From Antedon mediterranea (lineage: Eukaryota > Echinodermata > Crinoidea > Comatulida > Antedonidae), in contig NC_092671.1 of NCBI RefSeq assembly GCF_964355755.1, positions 15,710,001 to 15,737,500 on the forward strand: DNA of 27,500 nucleotides, in the 5' to 3' direction. Shown here piece after piece: positions 1 through 10,462 of the stretch. Both the position numbers and the translations under genes were made by a program. Within the stretch, counting starts at the first letter, position 1; every line of letters starts with the position of its first letter. The notes below the pieces were generated by a model. The model saw only the letters and a list, made by a program, of their open reading frames with translations. It searched no databases and had not been told where the DNA came from.

Positions 1-273
1 GACGCCACTCAGACCCTGCGAGGCGGGCGCGATGACTTGTCTGCGCTCGCTCGCCGGTCGTTCGCGTGCGTCCGTTTTTTGATAATCGAAGTGATTTGTG
101 GCCTGGCTTTGGACGTTAGAACCCGAGAGTTTCGAACGCGAAGCGCAGCGTCCCTGTTCGGGCGCGGCCTTCGTTTCTCCCGAGGCCTTAGTCAGTCAAG
201 AAGGTTTGTCGGCCCACGCACTCCTGTCCAGCGCGACGGGTGCGCTTTAACCGTGCAATCGGTTTAGGCTAGA
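1..273 (+). other. 5' external transcribed spacer, copy 1 (partial)
   Basis: GC-rich spacer directly upstream of 18S. It is nearly identical to 9511-9777, which precedes the second 18S. Relative to copy 2 it has an extra 8-base stretch near base 28. Its 5' end lies outside the window. Short reading frames here have no coding support. Confidence 0.8.
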
Positions 274-1397
274 TATCTGGTTGATCCTGCCAGTAGTCAT
301 ATGCTTGTCTCAAAGATTAAGCCATGCATGTCTAAGTACAAGCTTGTACCAAGCGAAACTGCGGATGGCTCATTAAATCAGTTATGGTTCCTTGGAACTG
401 AGTTACCTACATGGATAACTGTGGTAATTCTAGAGCTAATACATGCGAACAAGCGCCGACCTAGCGGAAGGCGTGCTTTTATTAGGAACAAGGCCAATGC
501 GGGCTTGCCCGCTACTCTTGGTGGTGAACTCTGGATAACTTTGCTGAACGCACGGTCTAGCACCGGCGACGGATCTTTCAAATGTCTGCCCTATCAACTT
601 TCGATGGTACGTTATGCGCCTACCATGGTCGTCACGGGTAACGGAGAATCAGGGTTCGATTCCGGAGAGGAAGCTTCAGAAACGGATACCACATCCAAGG
701 AAGGCAGCAGGCGCGCAAATTACCCACTCCTGACACAGGGAGGTAGTGACGAAAAATAACAATACAGGTCTCTCTCGAGGCCCTGTAATTGGAATGAGTA
801 CACTTTAAATCCTTTAACGAGGATCTATTGGAGGGCAAGTCTGGTGCCAGCAGCCGCGGTAATTCCAGCTCCAATAGCGTATATTAAAGCTGTTGCAGTT
901 AAAAAGCTCGTACTTGGATCTTGGGCCGCCGCAAGGCGTGTCACTGCCCGTCCTGGCCTTTCTCTCGGTTTTCACCCGGTGCTCTTGATTGAGTGGCGGG
1001 GGTGACCGGAACGTTTACTTTAAAAAAATTAGAGTGTTCAAAGCAGGCCATACGCCTGAATAGCAGAGCATGGAATAATGGAATAGGACCTTGGTTCTAT
1101 TGCGTTGGTTTTCGAAACTCGAGGTAATGATTAAGAGGGACTGACGGGGGAATTCGTATTGTGGTGAGAGAGGTGAAATTCTTGGATCGCCGCAAGACGA
1201 CCGACTGCGAAAGCATTTGCCAAGAATGTTTTCATTAATCAAGAACGAAAGTTAGAGGTTCGAAGGCGATTAGATACCGCCCTAGTTCTAACCATAAACG
1301 ATGCCGACTGGCGATCCGCCGGCGTTACTCCAATGACGCGGCCAGCAGTCTACGGGAAACCAAAGTCTTTGGGTTCCGGGGGAAGTATGGTTGCAAA

Positions 1398-1436
<39 letters not shown>

Positions 1437-1990
1437 CGTGGAGCCTGCCGCTTAATTTGACTCAACACGGGAAAACTCACCCGGCCCGGACACAGTGAGG
1501 ATTGACTGATTGAGAGCTCTTTCTTGATTTTGTGGGTGGTGGTGCATGGCCGTTCTTAGTTGGTGGAGCGATTTGTCTGGTTAATTCCGATAACGAACGA
1601 GACTCTGGCTTGCTAAATAGTTGCGCTTAACTTCTTAGAGGGACAAGTGGCGTTTAGCCACGCGAGATTGAGCAATAGCAGGTCTGTGATGCCCTTAGAT
1701 GTTCGGGGCCGCACGCACGCTACACTGAAAGGATCAGCGTGTTTGCCCTTGGCCGACAGGTCTGGGTAATCCGTTGAACCTCTTTCGTGCTAGGGATAGG
1801 GACTTGTAATTATTTCCCTTCAAAGAGGAATGCCCAGTAAGCGCGAGTCATCAGCTCGCGTTGATTACGTCCCTGCCTTTTGTACACACCGCCCGTCGCT
1901 ACTTCCGATTGAATGGTTTAGTGAGATCATCGGATCGGCCGTGTCGGTTTTACCGTTCACGTGCCGAAAAGACGCTCAAACTTGATCATT

Positions 1991-2048
<58 letters not shown>
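274..2048 (+). rRNA. 18S ribosomal RNA, copy 1 (full length, probably degenerate)
   Basis: Small-subunit rRNA gene of about 1775 bases, from TATCTGGTTGATCCTGCCAG to the canonical GCGGAAGGATCATTA end. Universal blocks are recognisable throughout: GCCAGCAGCCGCGGTAATTC near 845, AAACTTAAAGGAATTGACGG near 1403, and TTGTACACACCGCCCGTCGC near 1880. Several almost invariant positions are altered: C at 913 where GTAGTTGG is expected, C at 1437 and C at 1449 in the GGAGTGGAGCCTGCGGC block, T in CGCTACTTCCG near 1903, and changes at 671, 677 and 686. At 671, 677 and 686 the second copy in this window keeps the canonical base, so these are mutations of this copy and not species differences. I infer a pseudogene or low-quality repeat copy, not a transcriptionally favoured unit. 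Confidence 0.9.
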
Positions 2049-2051
<3 letters not shown>

Positions 2052-2360
2052 CAATCGCAAGAACGTTTTGTCACCCGGCACGGCCGACTCGCACGCGAGT
2101 CTGCCTGGTCGTGGCTAGAAGGAGGGCCGGACGGTAAGCGACCGGCTGGCGAAAACCAATCGAACTTGGGAGTGCACTAGCGAAAACCGCCCGACCTTCC
2201 GAGGTTTTCGGGATGCTTTTCGTGGCCGCCCGTGGTCTGGTTCGGTGGCTCTGCTTGAAGGACGCGCCCGGACCGGCGCCTCCGCTCCCGTTCTTTGTTT
2301 TTCTCAAACGAAAATCTTTTTTTTGTCGCACTCTGTAAGCGTTGAAAACGCAAGTTGCGA
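2049..2360 (+). other. ITS1
   Basis: GC-rich spacer between the 18S 3' end and the 5.8S start. It is defined by the flanking rRNA ends and has no conserved coding content. Confidence 0.85.
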
Positions 2361-2518
2361 ACAATTCTTAGTGGTGGATCATTCGGCTCGTGCGTCGATG
2401 AAGAACGCAGCCAGCTGCGTTAACTAATGTGAATTGCAGGATACATTGATCATCGATACTTCGAACGCACATTGCGGCCCGGGTCCTCGCGATTCGGACC
2501 ACGTCCGTCTGAGGGTCG
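2361..2518 (+). rRNA. 5.8S ribosomal RNA
   Basis: About 158 bases, the usual 5.8S length. It contains GGCTCGTGCGTCGATGAAGA, the GTGAATTGCAGGA block and TTCGAACGCACATTGCGGCC. The normally conserved stretch after AGCTGCG reads TTAACTAATG where GAGAATTAATG is expected. This is another sign that the unit has drifted. Boundaries are good to a few bases. Confidence 0.88.
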
Positions 2519-2782
2519 GCAATGCGACGCATCGCGCCCGTTCCGTTTGCACAAGACGGAACGGACGTTGACCAGCGCCCGACTGAACACGGCGGCTGCA
2601 CGTTCAGCCTGTCGAGCCGGGTGAATTCAGATGCAGCGTGTATCTCAGGCCGCTTCCCTCCGAGAGGAGGAGGCGGTTGGACTGGCAGGGGAATTTTACG
2701 CCCGCGGATCGAGCGCCATCTCTCTGAGCCGCGCAGAAGCATCGGCCTGGCCTCTCAACACGGCACACTAGACCTACCAACT
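2519..2782 (+). other. ITS2
   Basis: Spacer between 5.8S and the 28S start block CGACCTCAGATCGGGCGAG. The open frames across it on both strands are chance frames in GC-rich spacer. Confidence 0.85.
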
Positions 2783-2804
2783 CGACCTCAGATCGGGCGA
2801 GAAT

Positions 2805-2851
<47 letters not shown>

Positions 2852-3903
2852 AAGGATTCCCTCAGTAGCGGTGAGTGAAGCGGGAACAGCCCAGCGCCGA
2901 ATCCCCGTGCCTGAACGGTACGCGGGAAATGTGGCGTAAGGCTCACGTCCTTCTGATCGAGTCCTTCCCATAGAGGGTGTCAGGCCCCCACGGCCTGGGC
3001 CGCGTGCGGACCACGGTTTTCAGGAGTCGGGTTGTTTTGGAATGCTGCCCAAAGACGGGTGGTAAACTCCATCCAAGGCTAAATACTGGCACGAGTCCGA
3101 TAGCGAACAAGTACCGTGAAGGAAAGTTGAAAAGAATTTTGAAGAGAGAGTTAAAAAGTACGTGAAACCGCTAAGAAGCAAACGGGTGTGCCCGCAATGT
3201 GGCACAAAAGATTCAGCGCGTTCGGGAGCACGTCCGTCTCTCTGCAGGATCCGCAAGAACCGGCCGAGTGACGGCTCGTGCCTCCGTCGCGTGCACTTCT
3301 TGCGTGCGTAGAGCTCACGACCGGCCGGTAGTCCACCAGAATGCCGATCGGCAGGTTCCTCCCACGGTCGTTCGCGGCCCGGGAGAGCTTATAGCCGATC
3401 TCCAGCGGCTGGACGCCAGGTTGAGGAAGGGAATCCGCGTCTGCCCTCTTTCGGGAGGGCTGGGCCGCCTGTCTCCCGCGAGTTGGATCGGAGCGGGACT
3501 GTTCTCAGTGTCGTTTCGGTGCAGCTTTCGGCTGCGCAGGTCCGGTCTCAACAGGCGCCCAGGGTCGGTCAGCGAGGTCGGTAGCCCACCTGACCCGTCT
3601 TGAAACACGGACCAAGGAGTCTAACACGCCCGCGAGTCGTAGGGACTTTGAAGCCCGAAGGCGCAATGAAAGTGAAGGCCAGTCCGTCTGGCCGAGGTGG
3701 GATCCCGTCGCTCGGCGGCGGGTGCACCACTGCCCCGTCTTGATCGCTCTGTCGGCGAGGCGGAGGAGGAGCGTGTGCGTTAGGACCCGAAAGATGGTGA
3801 ACTATGCCTGAGCAGGACGAAGCCAGAGGAAACTCTGGTGGAAGTCCGCAGCGATTCTGACGTGCAAATCGATCGTCAAACTTGGGTATAGGGGCAAAAG
3901 ACT

Positions 3904-3956
<53 letters not shown>

Positions 3957-3971
3957 CGCTCGAACGCAGTT

Positions 3972-4002
<31 letters not shown>

Positions 4003-5116
4003 GGGCCGAAACGACCTCAACCTATTCTCAAACTTTAAATTGGTAAGAAGTCCGACTCGCTCGATTGGAGCCGGGCGACGAATGCGAGTGCCCAGTGGGC
4101 CACTTTTGGTAAGCAGAACTGGCGCTGCCGGATGAACCGAACGCCGGGTTACGGCGCCCGATTGGGACGCTCATCAGATCCCAGAAAAGGTGTTGGTTGA
4201 TACAGACAGCAGGACGGATCAACTAGCCCTGAAAATGGATGGCGCTGAGCGTGCCGCCTATACCCGGCCGTCGGGGCAGAGGAGGTAATCCCCGCCCGGG
4301 AGGTAAGCCCCGACGAGTAGGAGGGTCGCTGCGGTGAGCGTTGAAGCGTAGGGCGCGAGCCCGCGTGGAGCCACCGTGGGTGCAGATATTGGTGGTAGTA
4401 GCAAATATTCAAGTGAGAGCCTTGAGGGCCGAGTGTGGAGAAGGGTTCCATGTGAACAGCCGTTGCACATGGGTCAGTCGATCCTAAGCTATAGGGTAGT
4501 TTCGTTCCGAGCGGTGGCGTAGGCCTCTCGTGGGTCGCGCCCCTTATGCGAAAGGGAATCGGGTCAATATTCCCGAACCCGAAGGCGGAAGTCGCTGCCT
4601 CGCGCAGCAAGTGCTGCAAAGCAAACGAACTCGGAGACGCTGGCGGGAGCACCGGGAAGAGTTGTCTTTTCTTTGTAAGGGTCGGGCGCCCTGGAATCGG
4701 TTCGCCCGGAGATAGGGGCTGCGGACCCGTAAAGCACCGCGGCTCTTGCGGTGTCCGGTGCGCTTCCGCTGGCCCTTGAAAATCCGAGGGACACCGACTG
4801 ATTTTCGCCTCGGCTCGTACCCATAACCGCAGCCGGTCTCCAAGGTGAATAGCCTCTGGCCGATAGAACAATGTAGGTAAGGGAAGTCGGCAAATTAGAT
4901 CCGTAACTTCGGGAAAAGGATTGGCTCTAAGGGCTGGGTCGGTCGGGCCGGGGAGTGAAGCGGGACCGGGCGCGTGCCGTGACTGGGCGATGCCTGCGCA
5001 AGCAGGGCGAGCTCGGACTAGTGCCGGGCCCATTCCGTGGACCTTCCTGGCTTGGCGGTCTTTCGGGGTCGCTTCGGCCGGCGCCAAACAGCCAACTTAG
5101 AACTGGTACGGACACG

Positions 5117-5150
<34 letters not shown>

Positions 5151-5227
5151 CGACGTCCGCAACCATGGCATTGACGCAATGTAATTTCTGCCCAGTGCTC
5201 TGAATGTCAAAGTGAAGAAATTCAACG

Positions 5228-5260
<33 letters not shown>

Positions 5261-5266
5261 TTCTGA
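2783..5266 (+). rRNA. 28S ribosomal RNA, 5' part only, interrupted at the R2 site
   Basis: Large-subunit rRNA from the CGACCTCAGATC start through to GGGAGTAACTATGACTTTCT. It covers about 2480 bases of an expected 3.6-4 kb. Conserved blocks include AGCGGAGGAAAAGAAACTAA near 2832, TGACCCGTCTTGAAACACGG near 3590, and the sequence just before the R2 cleavage site near 5240-5260. The canonical target GACTCTCTTAAGG/TAGCC is altered to GACTTTCTGAAG and R2 sequence follows. The remaining third of 28S is not found anywhere in the window, so this copy cannot give a complete 28S rRNA. Other drift is visible, for example GCATATTACTAAGCGG with C at 2828 where A is nearly universal. Confidence 0.9.
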
Positions 5267-8200
5267 AGTCTAGATCCTCCCATCCTATGGAGCGCAAGGA
5301 GGAGACCCTTCACGGTAACACTATACATACGGTGTGAGGGAAAGACCGACTTGTGAGGATCTGGGTAAAACGTCCTAAGTCTACCTTCACGAGGTAGGGG
5401 TTGTAAGCCAGTTGACTTGTTTAATTGGCGACGAACAGACTAGGGTGGCTGCTAATTAGGGCACTGTCAGCGACTCTTTTACAGATCCTGCAACGTGAAT
5501 GTCCCTGTACATCCAGTTGCCGATCACAAAAGATTCCAAAAGATGGCGAATATACAGAAATGAGTACTTACCTGCATATAACGTACGACGCCACAGCATG
5601 AACTCTAGAGACGCTCCGGTGTCTTTAGATGAATGCTCGTGCTATAGTCAGTCGGGAGGCGGTGGCGCCCGTTTTCTTCATAAGGAAATAAACGACCGCG
5701 TTCGGAAGGGTGCAAACAGCCTTTCGTCCACTAAATTGCATACTGTACGGGAGTCGAGTCTGGCGCTGGGACAGGTCGATTCCGAAGGAGAACCTAGCAC
5801 AAAATCAGTGCTGACAATGTCCTTCCGGCATTGTGAGTTTAGAAGTCATAAGCATTCTGTAATAGACGGGCACAACATCCCACCGTCAAGTCTAAAAGAG
5901 TTCTTCAAAATAAGAACTCCAATTGAGGATTTATCTATACCTGAGAGCGCGTAGGATATACCTGTTGTCCGTTCTGCTGATAGTAGAAAGGAGGTAGAGA
6001 ACAACCTGGTTGTGGTAGTACCTGTCCCGTTGACATACTTTGTGTGTCCCATGTGTAACACCGGTTATACAGAAATAAGAAAATTGACAACTCACCTACA
6101 CAAGCATACCGATGCGAGTGTACTATTTAAATGCGGAAAATGTGGGAAGTTTTCCAAAATGGGGCACGGTGCTACCATAAACTACGCCAAATGTAGTATA
6201 TTGGAACAACCTACTACCGCCCAGGTGTTAGACTTTGTCTGCTCCTGTGGCAAGGCATTTAAGACCAAAACGGGTCTCTCCCAGAATGAAAGGCACCGAC
6301 ACCCTATCCTGCGTAATTTAAAGAGGGTGGAAGCTCAACAGGCGGAAGTAGAGGGGAAGAGATTGCAAAGGGCAAAGAATAGCAAAAGATCTAAGAAGTC
6401 AATCTGGTCAGATGAAGAAGTTGAAAAACTAATTTATCTGAACTCTGAATTTCAGGGCTCCAGACAGATCAATAGTGACATTGCTAAACAGCTGTTATCG
6501 AAAACGAACAAGCAGGTGAGTGACAAACGACGACCACTAGGGCTACTTTTTGGTCCAAAGGCAAAATCAGCTGTTCAACTCCCTGTCATCCGAGTTCCAA
6601 TGCCAAAAAGACCACAGCGAAAAGAGGATATTCCAAAGGAGCCTTTCGAAGAAGCCTTAATATCTGCTACGGGGCAGATAACAAATACATAGTTGGGAAA
6701 TCTTGTGCTGACATCATTTAGTCGAGCCATTGAGAAAAGTTCAGACGTGAGCGGTTACGATAAGATAAAAGGGAAGCTCCAACCAATAAGAGATTAAAAG
6801 TACGAAAGAGGAGTAACCGAAAACCACGAAGGCGGTCAGCAAAGAAGGCAAGCGGCTTTCAGTACATTCAGCGGCAGTACTATAGGGACAGGAAAAAGCT
6901 GGGAATAGAAATTCTGGATCAAAAAACGGGTGGTGAGTGTCCTTTAAAAGTGGATAAAATCCATGAGGTGTATAGAGACAGATTTTCAGCTAGTTCGGCT
7001 GAAGTCGATCTCAGTCATCTGCCTCCGCCCAAGGCAAGGGTAGACAATAAAAATTTATTGTTGCCAATTACGGTGGAGGAAGTAAATACAGCCATAAAGG
7101 CCACAAGAATAGCTACGGCTGCTGGTCCAGATAAGGTTACTCTCGAGGACCTAAAATGCAACCCTAACATCAATACGGTACTCGCTAGTCTGTACAACTC
7201 TTTTCTTATCAGTGGGAAGATCCCCAAGGATCTTAAAGAAAATCGTTCAATTTTGTTGCCAAAAGAAAGTGGCAACTCCGATTCCATAAATGATTGGCGA
7301 CCCTTGACTATTTCTTCTATCGTGCTCAGACTATACACACGAATTCTGGCGAGTCGACTCCAAAAGGCGGTAACACTAAACGAAAGACAGAGAGGTTTTA
7401 TTAAGGCTCCTGGATGCAATGAAAATATTACCCTGCTAACCGACATGATTCAGGAGGCAAAGAATCGTGGACAACATCTTTCGGTAGTGTTCCTTGATTT
7501 GGCAAAGGCCTTCGACACAATTTCACATGAACATGTGTTCGAGGGTCTTAGAAGGTTTGGAGTGCACGAGCATTTCATCGGTATGGTTAAAGACATGTAC
7601 ACCGGTACATGTACGGAACCAACGGAATGTATGGAACCACGGACACCATCGAAATGAGTAGAGGTGTGAAGCAAGGTGATCCCATGTCACCTATCCTATT
7701 CAACATTGCAATAGACCCTCTCCTGTGCGCCTTGGAGGCTAGTGGGCAAGGGTGGAAGCTAAATAACACCACAGCCTGCACTTCATTAGCATACGCAGAT
7801 GACACTGCCTTGTGCTCCGACAGTTCTGAAGGAATGCGTGCACTCCTAAAGATTGTCGAACAGTTTTGTCATCTGACTGGTATGAACATCAATGCCAGTA
7901 AAAGTGCGGCGTTCTCGATAGAACCTTTGCATAAAACGTATGCTCTAAACATGACCCGTTCTTTTCAGGTCGACTCAGAAACCATACCATGGGTTGAACC
8001 AGGTACCAGTAATGGATATCTTGGAGCACTATTCGATCCTTGGAATGGCCTGGAAAAATTCGAGGGCGTATCTACATTAAATACATGGTGCAAACGTATT
8101 AACAAAGCATTTCTCAAACCCCGTCAGAAAGTGGATATTCTAGTTAGCTTCGCACAAGCTTTGCGTTTCAAACACATCTAAAACTCAAATTAAAAAGCTA

Positions 8201-9300
8201 TACGATACCATCAGATACTGGATCAAACTGTGGCTCAAACTACCCAATTGCATATCGACGCATTTCTTGTATACCTCCGCTAGAGACGGTAGACTAGGAG
8301 TTCCCTGCTTGTCACAATCTGTTCTATCTGCAAGGTTGCATAATCTAGGCCGGTGCCTAGATTCGTCCGATCATTTTGTTCGTAGCTGGGGGGAAGGTAA
8401 AGGATTCGCCGATCGAATTCAAAAGCTCGCTACTAAATGGAAGCTGGAAATTCCACACCGAAAGAAGCTTAATCGCAAATGGAAAGAGGAAAGACAACGC
8501 AATCGGGCCGCTCAAGGATCGCAAGGCATTGGTGTAGAAACCTGGAAGGGATCGAAAGTTTCAAATCACTGGATTTCAAAACGATCATTCCTAAAAGAAG
8601 GGGAGTACATATCAGCATTGTTACTGCGAAGTAACACCTATCCTACTCGAGAAGTCGTTTCCAGAGGTAGAGAAGGAAGAGATGTGCGATGTAGAAGGTG
8701 TCTGACCACTATTGAGACAGTAGGTCACATTTCCGGTTGGCTACGTAGTGAAGGAAGCAAGAATCAGGCGTCATAATAACGTCTGCATGAAGCTTGGTCA
8801 GATAGCACATAGACAAGGTTGGTCTGTATCTTACGAGCCTACGTTTAAAGTTCCAACGGGAACTTTAAAACCCGATATTTTACTGGTTAAGGATGATCGC
8901 GGTCTGATTGTGGACCCCACGGTGGTATGGGACAATTGTAGTCGGAGTTTATCATTAGCTGCAAGGAAAAAGATCTCAAAATACAGTTGTTTGATACCAC
9001 AGGTGAGGAACTCGACCGGGGCCGAACAAGTGACTGTTATACCAGTAGTGATTAGAGCTAGAGGCACATGGGGTGGCGAAAACAACGCAATTGTTAAAGC
9101 TCTTAACCTAAGAAAGTCAGTTATGGAACAGATTACCTTAAAAGTCTTGTGCGATACAATCCAATTATTTGCTGCATTCATGGATTGTTAACCATGATAA
9201 GGAATGTGTACTTGTGGTTAGTTAGGCTAGGCTAGGCTAACCTCGTCTACGCCGCCGGTTAGCCGGTGGTAATGTGTAGTTTGATGATGATTTTTTTAGT
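5267..9300 (+). mobile_element. R2 non-LTR retrotransposon in 28S, inactivated
   Basis: R2 elements insert at one exact site of 28S by target-primed reverse transcription. This copy begins at that site. Its 5' UTR is about 5267-5500. The 3' UTR after the last stop (9191) is short and structured, with GGTTAG...CTAACC and CCGGTTAGCCGG inverted repeats and a T-run near 9292. The 3' boundary is not certain because 28S sequence does not resume downstream. The order of zinc fingers, Myb, RT and PD-D endonuclease is that of R2 and fits no other rDNA element. Three N-terminal zinc fingers suggest the R2-A group. Confidence 0.9.
5499..9191 (+). pseudogene. R2 polyprotein (reverse transcriptase/endonuclease), broken
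   Basis: The coding remains run through three frames. N-terminal part 5499-6692: C2H2 finger (CPMC...HLHKH, near 6045), a Cys-rich second finger (CGKCGKF...) and a third finger (CSCGKAF...GLSQNERHRHP, one expected His replaced by Asn), then a Myb domain (SIWSDEEVEKL...KQVSDKRR, near 6400-6530). RT: AAGPDKVTLEDL, motif A FLDLAKAFD near 7490, motif B RGVKQGDPMSP near 7665, motif C YADD near 7793. C-terminal: CRRC...H knuckle near 8690, endonuclease KPDILL...IVDP near 8868-8915. Breaks: TAG stop at 5952, stops and a frame change between 6690 and about 6796, and frameshifts near 7605, 8165-8180 and 8735 (the last destroys the end of the CCHC knuckle). RT and nuclease catalytic motifs are still visible, so decay is recent or moderate, but the copy cannot make a protein. 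Confidence 0.9.
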
Positions 9301-9361
9301 TGCCATTTTTTCCAACCTCCGTTGCTAACCGATATAGTCTGACCGTCGTAGGTATATATAT
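9192..9361 (+). other. R2 3' tail and short intergenic spacer
   Basis: Between the R2 stop and the probable Pol I start lie only about 170 bases. They include the R2 3' UTR hairpins, a T-rich tract at 9292-9312, and spacer. No 28S 3' sequence, no subrepeats and no terminator array are seen, so the intergenic spacer is unusually short or deleted. Confidence 0.6.
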
Positions 9362-9370
9362 GGGGGAGTG
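9350..9370 (+). promoter_or_regulatory. probable RNA polymerase I core promoter / start
   Basis: The sequence GGTATATATATGGGGGAGTG lies about 415 bases upstream of the second 18S, at the AT-to-GC boundary where the 5'ETS begins. A TATA-like tract running into a G-run is typical around Pol I start sites of many invertebrates. Assignment is from position and composition only. Confidence 0.45.
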
Positions 9371-9777
9371 TTGTTACGTACAACAGTATAGCATTGAATG
9401 CGATGGTTATTGTACTTGTTCCCTTGGCCGACCCGATGAACGCCCGATCGCGTTCGACTGTGGTTAGGCCGCCTGTGCTCTTGCCTGTGCACCGGTAAAG
9501 GCTCGGTGAGTGACGCCGCTCAGACTCTGCGAGGCGGGCTTGTCTGCGCTCGCTCGCCGGTCGTTCGCGTGCGTCCGTTTTTTGATAATCGAAGTGATTT
9601 GTGGCCTGGCTTTGGACGTTAGAACCTGAGAGTTTCGAACGCGAAGCGCAGCGTCCCTATTCGGGCGCGGCCTTCGTTTCTCCCGAGGCCTTAGTCAGTC
9701 AAGAAGGTTTTTTTAGCCCACGCACTCCTGTCCATCGCGACGGGTGCGCTTTAACCGTGCAATCGGTTTAGGCTAGA
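9362..9777 (+). other. 5' external transcribed spacer, copy 2
   Basis: Bases 9511-9777 repeat 1-273 with few changes, including an 8-base deletion near 9538. This shows the two 18S genes belong to consecutive rDNA repeats with a unit length of about 9.5 kb including the R2. Bases 9362-9510 are the upstream part of the ETS that is missing for copy 1. Confidence 0.75.
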
Positions 9778-10462
9778 TATCTGGTTGATCCTGCCAGTAG
9801 TCATATGCTTGTCTCAAAGACTAAGCCATGCATGTCTAAGTACAAGCTTGTACCAAGCGAAACTGCGGATGGCTCATTAAATCAGTTATGGTTCCTTGGA
9901 ACTGAGTTACCTACATGGATAACTGTACATGCGAACAAGCGCCGACCTAGCGGAAGGCGTGCTTTTATTAGGAACAAGGCCAATGCGGGCTTGCCCGCTC
10001 CCCTTGGTGAACTCTGGATAACTTTGCTGATCGCACGGTCTAGCACACCGGCGACGGATCCTTCAAATGTCTTTCGATGGTACGTTATGCACCTACCATG
10101 GTCGTCACGGGTAACGGAGAATCAGGGTTCGATTCTGGAGAGGGAGCTTGAGAAACGGCTACCACATCCAAGGAAGGCAGCAGGCGCGCAACACCTCCTG
10201 ACACAGGGAGGTAGTGACGAAAAATAACAATACAGGTCTCTCTCGAGGCCCTGTAATTTGAATGAGTACACTTTAAATCCTTTAACGAGGATCTATTGGA
10301 GGGCAAGTCTGGTGCCAGCAGCCGCGGTAATTCCAGCTCCAATAGCGTATATTAAAGCTGTTGCGTTGGTTTTCGGAACTCGAGGTAATGATTAAGAGGG
10401 ACTGACGGGGGCATTCGTATTGCGGTGTGAGAGGTGAAATTCTTGGATCGCCGCAAGACGAC
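9778..10462 (+). pseudogene. 18S rRNA copy 2, truncated with internal deletions
   Basis: The start TATCTGGTTGATCCTGCCAG is intact. Compared with copy 1 it lacks 18 bases after GGATAACTGT (near 9926) and has small losses near 10010, 10065 and 10190. It also lacks a 207-base block at 10364, corresponding to 897-1103 of copy 1 and bounded by TTGC in both places. It ends at CCGCAAGACGAC (10462), where gypsy integrase sequence takes over. It cannot function as rRNA. Several sites mutated in copy 1 are canonical here, for example GGAGAGGGAGC and AACGGCTACC. Confidence 0.92.

Noticed and set aside
37-874. Open frames on both strands across 5'ETS and 18S
   Set aside because: They lie in rRNA and transcribed spacer; the match to 18S explains the sequence.
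2071-5328. Many open frames across ITS and 28S, the longest 312 codons on the minus strand at 4149-5087
   Set aside because: GC-rich structural RNA sequence has few stops; no protein features and the DNA is conserved as rRNA.
5499-5954. Separate first gene in R2
   Set aside because: It is in the same frame as the zinc-finger part downstream and separated from it only by one TAG stop, so it is the N-terminal part of the single R2 frame.
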